A stretch of DNA of 64,000 bases, from NCBI GenBank assembly GCA_017439585.1, contig JAFSIV010000023.1, positions 1 to 64,000 of the forward strand. Direction: 5' to 3'. Shown in pieces: positions 53,027 through 61,812 of this stretch. The stretch's first letter is position 1; each line of letters starts with the position of its first letter. A model generated the notes under the pieces. That model saw nothing but the letters and a program-made list of their open reading frames with translations, made no database searches and was not told the DNA's origin. This DNA comes from Clostridia bacterium (GTDB lineage Bacteria > Bacillota > Clostridia > Oscillospirales > Acutalibacteraceae). The position numbers were made by a program, and so were the translations under genes.

Positions 53027-53851
53027 TTATTTTAGATTAAGAAAATCTTTTCTGTAATCAAGGCCAAAAGCTTCGGCAACTGCCTTTAATTCGTCGTCCT
53101 TGATGGTGTTTTTATGGGGCAAATGAGCTATGAGCATATAAAGCTCGGCGGCTTTTTCAACAGTTTCAATAAGACCGAAGGTTTCGTCCATATCTCTGCC
53201 TGCGCCGTAAATACCGTGGAGTCCCCAAACAACAAGACGGTAATCCTCCATCTTCTTCGCGGTTGCGATACCAATGTAGTTATTGCCGCAAATCATCCAA
53301 GGAAGCACGCCGATACCGTCAGGGAAAACAACGATACATTCGGTACACATTTCCCAAATTGTATGGGTAAACTTCTTATCGTCGAGCTCGTGAACATGAG
53401 TCATAGCTAGTGTATTTGTGGGGTGGGAATGCATAACAACTCTATGATTAGGGTCTTTTTTAAGTCTGGTCATATGGCTCATTAAATGCGCGGGTAATTC
53501 GCTTGTGAATTTACCGCCATCCTTATAACCCCAAAGAAGCTCTGCGGTTGTTCCGTCCTTAGCGATACGAATAATTCCAAGGTTGTTTTCAGGGTCATGC
53601 TCAACATTTTTGAAATATTTGCCTGTTCCTGTAACAATAAATATTTTGCCGATAAGCTCGGTTGCATCAAAACCGGTTGGGATTCTGCGAATAACATTGT
53701 TTAGGTCCAAATACTCGGCAACCTGCTCTTTTTCAAGCATATAACTGATGTTGCCACCGTTTCTTTCGTCCCAACCTAAGCGATACATATTAGCGGTTGC
53801 TTTTTTCATTTCCTCCACAAAAGGAGCGGTTAAAATATCTTTCATTTTCAA
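53027..53851 (-). CDS. rhaD: Rhamnulose-1-phosphate aldolase
   Basis: The 274-aa class II aldolase cleaves L-rhamnulose 1-phosphate to dihydroxyacetone phosphate and L-lactaldehyde. It has the family start (TANMYRLGWDERNGGNISYML), the zinc-binding VVMHSHPTNTLAM and the third His in VWGLHGIYGAG, and the usual length. Its ATG overlaps the rhaA stop codon by four bases, so it is the last gene of rhaB-rhaA-rhaD. No lactaldehyde reductase or dehydrogenase gene lies in the window, so lactaldehyde must be handled by an enzyme encoded elsewhere. Confidence 0.95.
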   Translation of the reverse strand: MKMKDILTAPFVEEMKKATANMYRLGWDERNGGNISYMLEKEQVAEYLDLNNVIRRIPTGFDATELIGKIFIVTGTGKYFKNVEHDPENNLGIIRIAKDGTTAELLWGYKDGGKFTSELPAHLMSHMTRLKKDPNHRVVMHSHPTNTLAMTHVHELDDKKFTHTIWEMCTECIVVFPDGIGVLPWMICGNNYIGIATAKKMEDYRLVVWGLHGIYGAGRDMDETFGLIETVEKAAELYMLIAHLPHKNTIKDDELKAVAEAFGLDYRKDFLNLK

Positions 53852-55107
53852 ATTCCTCTCTTTGCTAAAACTTGTGATTCATAGGTTTTCACTTCGTTAA
53901 ACCATTCGCCGTCTTGAAGAACACCGCACTGTTTGCAATATTCGGCCCAAACATCTCCGAAAGGCATTGTTTTAAGTTCTTCCTGCATAACCATAAGCTC
54001 GCTCCAGTTATTATCGTTTTGGAGAGCGGTCATATCGGGAGTAAGAAGCGCCATAAGCAGAGCTTTTTGAACATTTCTAAATCCTGTGGTCCAAGCGGAA
54101 ATTCTGTTAATAGAAGCATCAAAGTAATCAAGAGCAATCTTAACTCTACCGTCAAGACCGCCTGTTCGAACGATTTCCTTGCAGATTTCTTTTGTTTCAT
54201 CATCTAAAAGCACAACATGGTCAGAGTCCCAACGGATAGGACGGGTTACATGAAGTGCAATTTCGGGGAAGAAAGCAAGGAGAGCAGGGATTTTATCAGA
54301 TACAACCTCGGTTGGATGATAATGCCCGTTATCCATAAGAGGAATGCATTTATCCTTGTTCATAGCGGCATAGGAAAGAGAAAATTCTGCGCTACCAACA
54401 GTATAAGCCTCAACACCGATACCGAACACCTTTGATTCAACGCAGGGCTTAACCTTATTAAAGTCAAAAGGCTCGCTTAAAATTTCGTCGATAGATTCTT
54501 TATAACGAATACGGGGACCCATTCGGTCAGCAGGGATATCCTTAAAACCGTCTCCGGTCCAGATATTCATAACACATTCCTGACCTAATTCCTCTGCGAA
54601 ATACTCTGAAATTCTGATACAGGCTTTGCCGTGTTCAATCCAGAATTTTCGGGTTTCTTCGTTAGGACTTGAAAGGGTTAACGGGTCGCACATGGGGTGA
54701 GAGAAAAAGGTTGGATTAAAGTCGCAGCCGAGACCTCGCTCTTTACAGAAATCAACCCACTTTTTAAAATGCTTGGGCTCGATTTTATCACGGTCAACCC
54801 AGCCACCGTTTTCCTCGTCAAAAATAGCATAGCAAGCGTGAAGATTAAGTTTTTTAGTGCCTGGGCAAAGTTTTAAAACAACATCTAAATCTGCCATAAG
54901 CTCTTCGGGAGTGGTTGCTCTGCCTGGGTAATTACCTGTGGTCTGAATACCGCCTGATAGAGCGTCAACCTTTTGGTCAAAACCGCGAACATCATCACCC
55001 TGCCAACAATGAAGGGCAACTGGAACGCTCATAAGTTTTTTAATAGCCTTATCGGTATCAATACCGAGCTTCGCATACATTTCCTTAGCTTCAATATATC
55101 TGTTCAT
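53848..55107 (-). CDS. rhaA: L-rhamnose isomerase
   Basis: The 419-aa Mn2+-dependent isomerase converts L-rhamnose to L-rhamnulose. Clear RhaA sequence is present throughout: PVALHCWQGDDVRGFD, SGGIQTTGNYPGRA, KLNLHACYAIFDE, CDFNPTFFSHPM, IWTGDGFKDIPADR, PLMDNGHYHPTEVVSDKIPALL and RPIRWDSDHVV with metal and substrate ligands. Length equals that of the enterobacterial enzyme. It lies two bases after rhaB and overlaps rhaD, so the three genes are one operon. Confidence 0.97.
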   Translation of the reverse strand: MNRYIEAKEMYAKLGIDTDKAIKKLMSVPVALHCWQGDDVRGFDQKVDALSGGIQTTGNYPGRATTPEELMADLDVVLKLCPGTKKLNLHACYAIFDEENGGWVDRDKIEPKHFKKWVDFCKERGLGCDFNPTFFSHPMCDPLTLSSPNEETRKFWIEHGKACIRISEYFAEELGQECVMNIWTGDGFKDIPADRMGPRIRYKESIDEILSEPFDFNKVKPCVESKVFGIGVEAYTVGSAEFSLSYAAMNKDKCIPLMDNGHYHPTEVVSDKIPALLAFFPEIALHVTRPIRWDSDHVVLLDDETKEICKEIVRTGGLDGRVKIALDYFDASINRISAWTTGFRNVQKALLMALLTPDMTALQNDNNWSELMVMQEELKTMPFGDVWAEYCKQCGVLQDGEWFNEVKTYESQVLAKRGI

Positions 55108-55109
55108 AA

Positions 55110-56480
55110 TTAAACCTCCGTAATGCTAAATGATTTTTTAACAGTTTCTCTGGCTGTTTCTAATGTAAAATCCTTATCTAAATACATAAGCTGAGCAATA
55201 AGATTACCAATAGCAGTAGCCTCGGTCGGTCCTGCGAGAAGACGCTTGCCGGTATATTCCTTCGTAAGCTCGTTAAGATAGCTATCCTTACTGCCACCGC
55301 CTATTATATTTATTAAATCTATCGATTTTCCGCTAACCGTTTCGATAGTTTCAACCGCTTCCTTATAAGAATTAGCAAGGGAATGATAAACCGAGCTTAA
55401 AACATCTCCGATAGGAAGCTCTGGCTTGCCGAGGTGGTTTCTTATAGCTTCTATCATATTATCGGGTGCAACGAATTCTTTCGCATTTGGATTGATAAGC
55501 TCTTTGAAATCGCTTTCCTTTGCCATATTCATCATTTCATCGTATGTATACTTTTTATTGAGATTTCGTCTTATATTCTGGAATAACCACATACCCATAA
55601 TATTTTTAAGGAAACGGTAGCGGTAATTGATTCCGCCCTCGTTTGTAAAACCGCCGTTTAAAGCCTCAGGGCATAAAACAGGTTCTTTATTCTCGGTGCC
55701 GATAAGACTCCAAGTGCCTGAGGAGATATAAACTCCGTTATCTCCAACAGGGCAAGCAGCTACTGCCGAAGCAGTATCGTGGGAAGGACAGAAAACAACC
55801 GTTGTATCAAATCCGATTTCCTGTTTAACTTCTTCGCTTAGATTTCCAATAACATCGCTTGGCAGCGACAGTTCTTTGAAAATATCGGTTTTTATTCCTA
55901 ATAAATTTAACAGCTCATCGTCGCGTGTTTTGGTTTCGGCGTTAACGATAGCACCCGTTGTTGCATTTGTGTATTCATTTTTTACAACACCCGTCAGCTT
56001 ATAAGAAAGATACTCGGGAATCATCAAAAAATGCTGGGCATTATCCAGCTTGCCTGATTTTTTATCACAGTAAAGCTGATAAATTGTATTAAAGTTTATG
56101 GGTTGAATACCCGTTCTTTTATAAAGCTCTTCTCTGGGTATTATTTTATCAATTTCTTCTATAATACCGTTTGTTCTACCATCTCTGTATGCTATAACAG
56201 GCATTATTTCTTGGTAGTTTTCGTCTAAAAGAACATAGTCAACCCCCCAAGTGTCAATAGCGACTGTAACCGGAAGTTTGCCGATATTTTTACATTCTTT
56301 AAGACCTGCTTTGACCTCACTTACCAGATGCTCTATATCCCAAACGATAGAACCGTCCTTATTCATTATGTTGTTTTCAAAACGGTAAACCTCTTGCTGT
56401 TTGAGTATTCCGTTTTCAAGCCAACCTAAGATATGCCTGCCGCTTGAAGCACCAATGTCTATTGCTAAACAATACTGCAA
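55110..56480 (-). CDS. rhaB: Rhamnulokinase
   Basis: The 456-aa FGGY kinase phosphorylates L-rhamnulose at C1. It starts with CLAIDIGASSGRHILGWLENG, as in RhaB, and has VAIDTWGVDYVLLD, YRDGRTNGIIEEI, CPSHDTASAVAACP, SSGTWSLIGTE and GGGSKDSYLNELTKEYTGKRLLAGPTEATAIGN. The start codon is TTG, set by a full AGGAGG eight bases upstream; no in-frame ATG fits the conserved N-terminus. It is the first gene of the rha operon. Confidence 0.95.
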   Translation of the reverse strand: MQYCLAIDIGASSGRHILGWLENGILKQQEVYRFENNIMNKDGSIVWDIEHLVSEVKAGLKECKNIGKLPVTVAIDTWGVDYVLLDENYQEIMPVIAYRDGRTNGIIEEIDKIIPREELYKRTGIQPINFNTIYQLYCDKKSGKLDNAQHFLMIPEYLSYKLTGVVKNEYTNATTGAIVNAETKTRDDELLNLLGIKTDIFKELSLPSDVIGNLSEEVKQEIGFDTTVVFCPSHDTASAVAACPVGDNGVYISSGTWSLIGTENKEPVLCPEALNGGFTNEGGINYRYRFLKNIMGMWLFQNIRRNLNKKYTYDEMMNMAKESDFKELINPNAKEFVAPDNMIEAIRNHLGKPELPIGDVLSSVYHSLANSYKEAVETIETVSGKSIDLINIIGGGSKDSYLNELTKEYTGKRLLAGPTEATAIGNLIAQLMYLDKDFTLETARETVKKSFSITEV

Positions 56481-56513
56481 AAAAAGACCTCCTTTTTATA
56501 CGCTCAATTATAA

Positions 56514-56526
56514 GGTATAATATACC
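56514..56526. promoter_or_regulatory. Perfect palindrome upstream of rhaB, candidate operator
   Basis: GGTATA-A-TATACC lies about 35 bases before the rhaB start, in an AT-rich region with several TATAAT-like boxes but no good -35 box. That suits a promoter dependent on the adjacent AraC-family activator. Which TATAAT box is used is not clear. Confidence 0.4.
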
Positions 56527-56602
56527 AACTATAACTATTATAATGAATAACAGCATATAAAAATAGGTCTTTATATTGTTTAAAACATGTCCTTTCTTGC
56601 AA

Positions 56603-57559
56603 CTATTTTTTTCTTTTTCGGTATTCCTTCGGGGACATTTTATAGTAAGCTGTGAAAATCTTATGGAAATAGCTTGTATTCTCATAGCCTACCGCAATCG
56701 AAATATCCATAAAGCTTCTTTTTGTGTTGTCAAGCAAAAAAGCGGCTTGGGAAAGTCTTTTTTCTTGCATAAGTTTGGTAAAGGTTTTTCCTGTTTTTTT
56801 AAGAATTTCGCGCGAAAGCCAGCTTATATCATAATGAAAAATCTGAGCGGCTTCGGAAAGATTTCCATTTATATAATTAGTTTCAATATAATCAAGAAGT
56901 TTAAACACAACGGTATCTTCGTTAATTTCGGTTACGAGTTTATCGGTATGTAATATAATTTGCATAAAGATAAGCGACATAGTCATTTGCAGCTGTCTGC
57001 GTCGGTTAGGGGTATCTCCCATAACAATAAGGATAAGATTTTCCATTAAATTTTGTATTTCGGGTATGCTTGATACATTAAAATGCAAATAACTGTTGCT
57101 TTCATTCGAGCAAAGGCAATTTATAAAAAATGTTTTAATAGGACTTTCGTTTTCTCCAAATACAGAAAGCGTGTCTCCAAAAAAATGCGGAAGAATAATA
57201 AAGTTTACCGCAATATCGTTTTTGTCTGCTTTCTTTATGCTATGGTGAATACCTTGACCTAAAAATAAAAGCTCTCCTTCTTGAAGTTTAATTTCCTTGC
57301 CCTCGATAATATGGGTGGTGCTTCCTTGGCACATATAAATAAGCTCAACATAATCGTGCGAGTGTTTTGGGAAATCTATAAAACGAGTATGCTTTCGCAT
57401 AGTAATTAATTTTCCCTCGTCTAACAGCTTTTTGCTGTTAATTGTATTATCAATACCGAGCATATAGATATCCCGATTAATAGTTTTCTTACCGTCTAAT
57501 ATATCTTTTTCTTCGGGAGTAATCTGTTTTAAATTTTCAAGAATATTAGATTTAATCAT
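56603..57559 (-). CDS. AraC family transcriptional regulator, probable regulator of rhaBAD
   Basis: The 318-aa regulator has a cupin sensor (FPKHSHDYVELIYMCQGSTTHII, LQEGELLFLGQGIHHS) at about residues 55-150. The C-terminal double helix-turn-helix is at ~215-318, with YDISWLSREILKKTGKTFTKLMQEKRL and ISIAVGYENTSYFHKIFTAYYKMSPKEYRKRKK. Its arrangement upstream of rhaB on the same strand, as with RhaS/RhaR-type proteins, makes it the probable rhamnose-responsive activator. It has its own promoter. The ATG follows GGATGTG. Confidence 0.9.
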   Translation of the reverse strand: MIKSNILENLKQITPEEKDILDGKKTINRDIYMLGIDNTINSKKLLDEGKLITMRKHTRFIDFPKHSHDYVELIYMCQGSTTHIIEGKEIKLQEGELLFLGQGIHHSIKKADKNDIAVNFIILPHFFGDTLSVFGENESPIKTFFINCLCSNESNSYLHFNVSSIPEIQNLMENLILIVMGDTPNRRRQLQMTMSLIFMQIILHTDKLVTEINEDTVVFKLLDYIETNYINGNLSEAAQIFHYDISWLSREILKKTGKTFTKLMQEKRLSQAAFLLDNTKRSFMDISIAVGYENTSYFHKIFTAYYKMSPKEYRKRKK

Positions 57560-57591
57560 AAATTCACATCCTTTGCAGTATGGACATTATT

Positions 57592-57620
57592 ATTTTAACA
57601 GAAAATATTCATTAAATCAA
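57592..57620 (-). promoter_or_regulatory. Promoter of the araC-type gene next to rhaBAD
   Basis: On the minus strand TTGATT (57615-57620) is followed after 17 bases by TAAAAT (57592-57597). Confidence 0.65.
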
Positions 57621-57657
57621 TTAGCATTTATAACAGAATTTTGGTTCAAGATATGCC

Positions 57658-57686
57658 TTGACAATTTGAGATTCACAACTTATACT
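57658..57686 (+). promoter_or_regulatory. Promoter of manA
   Basis: TTGACA (57658-57663), a 17-base spacer and TATACT (57681-57686) make a near-consensus promoter 33 bases before the manA start. Confidence 0.8.
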
Positions 57687-57719
57687 ATTTACAATAGTTA
57701 AAGTTTAAAGGTGATGAAA

Positions 57720-58676
57720 ATGTATCCATTATTATTAACACCGCCTATCAAGGATTATCTATGGGGCGGAACAAAATTAAAAACAGATTTCGGGTTTAAT
57801 ACCGAAAAGGAAATTGCCGCAGAGGCTTGGATGTTATCTTGTCATAAAGACGGTATGAACATAGTTCAAAACGGCGAGCATAGAGGTAAAACAATAAATG
57901 AGGTTTTGGAAATATGGGGCAAATCTGCGCTGGGCTATAATGCGGAAAGCTTTTCATATTTTCCAATTCTTATAAAGCTTATTGATGCTAAGCAAAAGCT
58001 TTCGGTTCAGGTGCATCCTGATGATGATTATGCATTGTCGGTTGAGGGTGAATACGGCAAAACTGAAATGTGGTATGTTGTTGACTGCGAAGAGGGTGCA
58101 GAACTGATTTACGGTTTTAAAGAAAACATATCAAAGGAAGAGTTTGAAAGAAGAATTAAGGATAACACCTTAACCGAGGTTTGCAATTTTGTGCCTGTTA
58201 ATAAGGGTGATGTTTTCTTTATTAATGCAGGTACACTTCATGCAATAGGTGAGGGAATACTTATAGCTGAGGTTCAGCAAAATTCGAATACAACTTACAG
58301 AGTATCCGATTACGGCAGACTCGGTGCAGACGGAAAACCCAGAGAGCTACATATTGATAAGGCTTTGGAGGTTACTAAATGTGAAGTTCCTCAAATTCCT
58401 TATGGTAAGGTAGGTAATATAAAATCTGAGGAAAATTTTGCTATAAGAGATTTAGCGGCTTGCGATAAGTTTTCGGCAAAGCTTTTAAGCTTAAACGGCG
58501 AATATAATGTGTATTCAAAGGATAGCTTTGTTTCGCTTGTAGTTCTTGACGGTAAATTTAATCTTTCGTTTAAAAATGAGAGTCTTTTTGCTAAAAAAGG
58601 AGACAGTATTTTTATTCCTGCAAGCTTAGAAGTAAAGCTTGACGGAAAAGCCGATATACTTTATAGTTTTGTGTAA
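57720..58676 (+). CDS. manA: Mannose-6-phosphate isomerase, class I
   Basis: The 318-aa zinc enzyme interconverts mannose 6-phosphate and fructose 6-phosphate. It opens with MYPLLLTPPIKDYLWGGTKL, has the metal-binding SVQVHPDDDYA, the Glu of KTEMWYV, AGTLHAIGEGILIAEVQQNSNTTYRVSDYGR and the short cupin C-terminus seen in Firmicutes ManA. The ATG at 57720 is 5-6 bases after AAAGGTGA; the earlier GTG and ATG at 57711 and 57714 overlap that site. It is transcribed from a strong promoter, divergent from the AraC gene. Confidence 0.95.
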   Translation: MYPLLLTPPIKDYLWGGTKLKTDFGFNTEKEIAAEAWMLSCHKDGMNIVQNGEHRGKTINEVLEIWGKSALGYNAESFSYFPILIKLIDAKQKLSVQVHPDDDYALSVEGEYGKTEMWYVVDCEEGAELIYGFKENISKEEFERRIKDNTLTEVCNFVPVNKGDVFFINAGTLHAIGEGILIAEVQQNSNTTYRVSDYGRLGADGKPRELHIDKALEVTKCEVPQIPYGKVGNIKSEENFAIRDLAACDKFSAKLLSLNGEYNVYSKDSFVSLVVLDGKFNLSFKNESLFAKKGDSIFIPASLEVKLDGKADILYSFV

Positions 58677-58696
58677 ATTATAATAATTAGACTTGG

Positions 58697-58725
58697 TTGA
58701 TTTTGTCTTAAAGATATGCTAAAAT
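58697..58725 (+). promoter_or_regulatory. Promoter of the nucleotidyltransferase gene
   Basis: TTGATT (58697-58702), a 17-base spacer and TAAAAT (58720-58725) precede the GGAGG site of the next gene. Confidence 0.65.
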
Positions 58726-58764
58726 ATTTTTAAAATATTATGTTTTGATTTTTGGAGGCATAAA

Positions 58765-59646
58765 ATGAAAAAGGATATTACTTTAATCGTTATGGCGGCA
58801 GGAATGGGCAGCCGTTTTGGAGGACTTAAACAAATCGAGCCTATTGGACCTAATGGAGAGGTTTTGCTTGACTTTTCGGTTTATGATGCAGTCCAGGCAG
58901 GCTTTACAAAGGTTGTTTTTGTTATAAAGAAGCAAATCGAGAAGGATTTTAAAGAGGTTGTTGGCAAAAGAATAGCCAAGCGTGTTAAGGTTGAATATGC
59001 TTTCCAGGAAACCGATAAATTACCTGAGGGTTATACCTGCCCTGAGGATAGAACAAAGCCTTGGGGAACTGCTCATGCTATTCTTTGTTGCAAGGATATT
59101 GTTAAAGAGCCTTTTGCGGTTGTTAATGCGGACGATTATTACGGTCGAAACGCATTCAAGCAGGTTGCAGACTTTTTGAATAGTGATACAAATGATTATG
59201 CAATGGTTGGCTTCCGTTTGGTTAACACCTTGACCGAAAACGGTCATGTTTCTCGTGGAGTTTGCGAAATTGAAAACGGTATTTTAAAAACCGTAACCGA
59301 AAGAACAAAGATTATAGATTGCAAATATACCGAGGACGACGGTGAAACCTGGATTAGTTTGCCTGAGGATACGGTTGTTTCTATGAATCTTTGGGGATTC
59401 ACACCCGATTTGTTCGATTATATCGAAACAGGCTTTAAGAAGTTCTTGGATGAAAAGATAAATGTTCCGAAATCGGAATATTATCTGCCTTCGGTTGTTT
59501 CTGAAAGAATAGAAAAGGGCGAGAAGCAGGTGCGCGTTCTTGTTGCCGAGGATAAATGGTACGGTGTTACTTATAAAGAAGATAAAGAGGTTGTGGTTTC
59601 GGCTATAACCAAAATGATTAATGACGGGCTTTACGAAGGATTATAA
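58765..59646 (+). CDS. Sugar nucleotidyltransferase family protein
   Basis: The 293-aa protein has the nucleotidyltransferase fold: IVMAAGMGSRFGGLKQIEPIGPNGEVLLDF (the GxGxRxG...K loop), PWGTAHAILCCKD, and the metal-binding VNADDYYGRNAFK. Members transfer NMP to sugar 1-phosphates or related compounds. It follows manA but has its own promoter and terminator. With manA next door a mannose-type nucleotide sugar is possible, but no full GDP-mannose pyrophosphorylase signature is visible, so the product is undetermined. GGAGG precedes the ATG by 8 bases. Confidence 0.82.
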   Translation: MKKDITLIVMAAGMGSRFGGLKQIEPIGPNGEVLLDFSVYDAVQAGFTKVVFVIKKQIEKDFKEVVGKRIAKRVKVEYAFQETDKLPEGYTCPEDRTKPWGTAHAILCCKDIVKEPFAVVNADDYYGRNAFKQVADFLNSDTNDYAMVGFRLVNTLTENGHVSRGVCEIENGILKTVTERTKIIDCKYTEDDGETWISLPEDTVVSMNLWGFTPDLFDYIETGFKKFLDEKINVPKSEYYLPSVVSERIEKGEKQVRVLVAEDKWYGVTYKEDKEVVVSAITKMINDGLYEGL

Positions 59647-59650
59647 ACAT

Positions 59651-59688
59651 AAAAACAGGCTATCTTTTTGAGATAGCCTGTTTTCTTT
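59651..59688. terminator. Intrinsic terminator after the nucleotidyltransferase gene
   Basis: AAAACAGGCTATCT and AGATAGCCTGTTTT pair perfectly around TTTTG. T-rich ends lie on both strands. Confidence 0.88.
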
Positions 59689-59747
59689 CGCCTTAAAATG
59701 TATTTTAATCTTTAAACTGAAAATAATATCATTTAGAGGTGATAGCT

Positions 59748-61046
59748 TTGGGAAATGCTTGGGAAGAAAGTGTTAAAAAGCCCAGATTTGAAAGCTTAAA
59801 GGGTGATTTAGATACCGATGTTTTGATTATAGGCGGCGGAATAACGGGAATTTTATGTGGATATGAGCTTTGGAAAGCCGGAGTTGATTATACTATTGTT
59901 GAGGCGGATGAAATATGCTCAGGCATAACTCATAACACAACCGCAAAAATAACCTTACACCACGGCGCAATTTTTCATACTATGATTGACCGTTTTGGCG
60001 AGCATACCGCAAAGCTTTATATAAAAGCTCAAAACGAGGCACTTTTTAAATATAAAGAGCTTTGCAAAAATATAGATTGCGATTTTGAAATCAAAGATTC
60101 TTATGTTTATTCTTTAAATAATGAGGAGAAAATAAAGCGAGAGGTTTTGGCGCTTAAAAAGCTTGGCGTTGATGCAGATTTTATAAAAAATCCCCATTTA
60201 CCCTTTAAAACGGCAGGTGCAGTTAGGGTTAAAAATCAGGCGCAATTTAATCCTTTGAAGTTTTTATATGAACTGGCAAAGGATTTGAATATTTATGAAA
60301 AAACTAAGGTTTTAGAATTAAAGCCCGACGGCGCGGTTACAAAATACGGTAAAATTATGGCAAAAAAGATTATCGTTGCTACCCATTTTCCTTTTATAAA
60401 TAAGCACGGAAGTTATTTTCTGAAAATGTATCAGCATCGTTCGTATGTTTTAGCGGTGGAAAATGCAGAAGATATAAACGGAATGTATGTTGATGAAGCA
60501 GACGACGGACTATCATTCAGAACTTATGATGATTTGCTCCTTATAGGCGGTGGAGGACACAGAACGGGCAAGCAGGGCGGTAATTATACTGAGCTTAGAG
60601 CTTTTGTGCGAAAATATTATCCGCAAGCTAAGGAGGTTTATTCCTGGGCAACGCAAGACTGCAAAACATTAGACGACATAGCTTATATAGGCAAATATTC
60701 TTATAACACCCCGAATTTTTATGTTGCAACAGGTTTTAATAAATGGGGAATGACTAATGCTATGGTTTCGGCAAGTCTACTAGCTGATATGATTAAAGGT
60801 GGAAAAAATGAATTTCAAACTGTTTTCACCCCTCAAAGAAGTATCATAAGACCGCAGCTTGCGATAAATTCCGTAGAAGCTATAAAAGGAATTTTTAATA
60901 TAGGTGCGCCGAGATGTCCCCACTTAGGTTGCGCTTTAAGTTATAATAAAGCCGAGCATTCCTGGGATTGCTCTTGCCACGGCTCGCGTTTTTCTGAGAA
61001 CGGAAAGCTTATAAACAATCCTGCAACCGACGATGCAAAATTTTAA
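59748..61046 (+). CDS. FAD-dependent oxidoreductase with C-terminal Rieske domain
   Basis: The 432-aa protein has an N-terminal DadA-type FAD domain: DVLIIGGGITGILCGYELWKAG (dinucleotide loop), VEADEICSGITHNTTAKITLHHG and a C-terminal FAD contact at YVATGFNKWGMTNAM. A Rieske [2Fe-2S] domain ends the protein, with ligands Cys390, His392, Cys408 and His411 in CPHLGC and CSCHGSRF. The fusion is known in Firmicutes, and its electron acceptor and substrate are not settled. The TTG at 59748, six bases after AGAGGTG, is chosen as start; a GTG at 59739 is part of that site. It is flanked by terminators, so it is a single-gene unit. Confidence 0.88.
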   Translation: MGNAWEESVKKPRFESLKGDLDTDVLIIGGGITGILCGYELWKAGVDYTIVEADEICSGITHNTTAKITLHHGAIFHTMIDRFGEHTAKLYIKAQNEALFKYKELCKNIDCDFEIKDSYVYSLNNEEKIKREVLALKKLGVDADFIKNPHLPFKTAGAVRVKNQAQFNPLKFLYELAKDLNIYEKTKVLELKPDGAVTKYGKIMAKKIIVATHFPFINKHGSYFLKMYQHRSYVLAVENAEDINGMYVDEADDGLSFRTYDDLLLIGGGGHRTGKQGGNYTELRAFVRKYYPQAKEVYSWATQDCKTLDDIAYIGKYSYNTPNFYVATGFNKWGMTNAMVSASLLADMIKGGKNEFQTVFTPQRSIIRPQLAINSVEAIKGIFNIGAPRCPHLGCALSYNKAEHSWDCSCHGSRFSENGKLINNPATDDAKF

Positions 61047-61063
61047 AAACCGAATAACTTAAA

Positions 61064-61096
61064 GCACCTCAGTATATAATTTACTGAGGTGTTTTT
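61064..61096 (+). terminator. Terminator overlapping the ribosome-binding site of the next gene
   Basis: CACCTCAGTA (61065-61074) pairs with TACTGAGGTG (61082-61091) around a short loop, plus one G-T pair, followed by six T. The 3' arm includes GAGGTG, which is the only ribosome-binding site of the gene starting at 61098, so terminator and translation signal share bases. Confidence 0.8.
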
Positions 61097-61097
61097 T

Positions 61098-61565
61098 ATG
61101 AGAAAAGAAATAAAATCCTATATTGTTGCGATATTACTGCCCTTGGCGGTTGGGGGTCTTTCGGCTCTTTTGACGAGGGGAAGTATGGATATCTATGAAA
61201 CAATAAATACTCCGTCCTTCGTACCGCCGGGGATAGTTTTCCCGATTGTTTGGACTATTCTTTATATTCTTATGGGAATTAGCAGTGGTATAATTTATAA
61301 CAGCAAATCAAATGATAAAGACAATGCACTTTTTATATACATAATTCAGCTAATGGTAAACTTCGTTTGGAGTATAATTTTCTTTAATTTAAGGGCATTT
61401 CTAATTGCCTTTCTTTTAATTATTGTTTTATGGGTGCTTATTGCTTTAATGATTTCAAGGTTTTATAAAATAGATAAAACCGCCGCATATTTGCAAATTC
61501 CGTATCTTTTATGGGTTACCTTTGCAGGAATTTTAAGTTTTGCGATTTATTTGTTAAACAGATAG
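61098..61565 (+). CDS. TspO/MBR family protein
   Basis: The 155-aa membrane protein has five hydrophobic helices and the TspO motifs: YETINTPSFVPPGIVFPIVWTILYILMG after the first helix, then NFVWSIIFFNLRAFLIAF and YLLWVTFAGILSFAIYLLN. TspO proteins bind tetrapyrroles and related ligands. The ATG at 61098 follows GAGGTG and six T; a GTG at 61089 lies inside that site. No separate promoter was found, so expression may depend on read-through of the terminator that overlaps its ribosome-binding site. Confidence 0.9.
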   Translation: MRKEIKSYIVAILLPLAVGGLSALLTRGSMDIYETINTPSFVPPGIVFPIVWTILYILMGISSGIIYNSKSNDKDNALFIYIIQLMVNFVWSIIFFNLRAFLIAFLLIIVLWVLIALMISRFYKIDKTAAYLQIPYLLWVTFAGILSFAIYLLNR

Positions 61566-61608
61566 GTTTAAAATATTATTGATTATTAAATTTAATTTTA
61601 AATAATGC

Positions 61609-61637
61609 TTGCAATTTGTCGAATGTTGTGTTAAAAT
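61609..61637 (+). promoter_or_regulatory. Promoter of the glycine-riboswitch/AGCS unit
   Basis: TTGCAA (61609-61614), a 17-base spacer and TAAAAT (61632-61637) give a transcript start near 61644, about 30 bases before the riboswitch aptamer. Confidence 0.65.
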
Positions 61638-61672
61638 ATTAAATTATATATGTCAATAAATAAGCTATCCGA

Positions 61673-61785
61673 CTTTGGAGAAGCTCGCTTAATGCGAGTG
61701 CCGAAGGTGTACGGCGGTTTAATGGTTATTTTTAGTTAGTCAAATAATCATTACCGTTAATCTCTCAGGCAAAAGGACAAAGGTA
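61673..61785 (+). ncRNA. Glycine riboswitch aptamer (single)
   Basis: The hallmark glycine-aptamer segments appear in order: GGAGAAGCTCGC with its pairing GCGAG, then GTGCCGAAGGTGTACGGCGG, and the conserved 3' segment TCTCTCAGGCAAAAGGACAA at 61761-61780. Only one aptamer is present; many glycine riboswitches are tandem. It lies 80 bases upstream of an AGCS amino-acid symporter gene, a common target. A terminator follows the aptamer. Confidence 0.92.
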
Positions 61786-61812
61786 GGGGTTTTATATCAT
61801 ATAAAATTCTTC

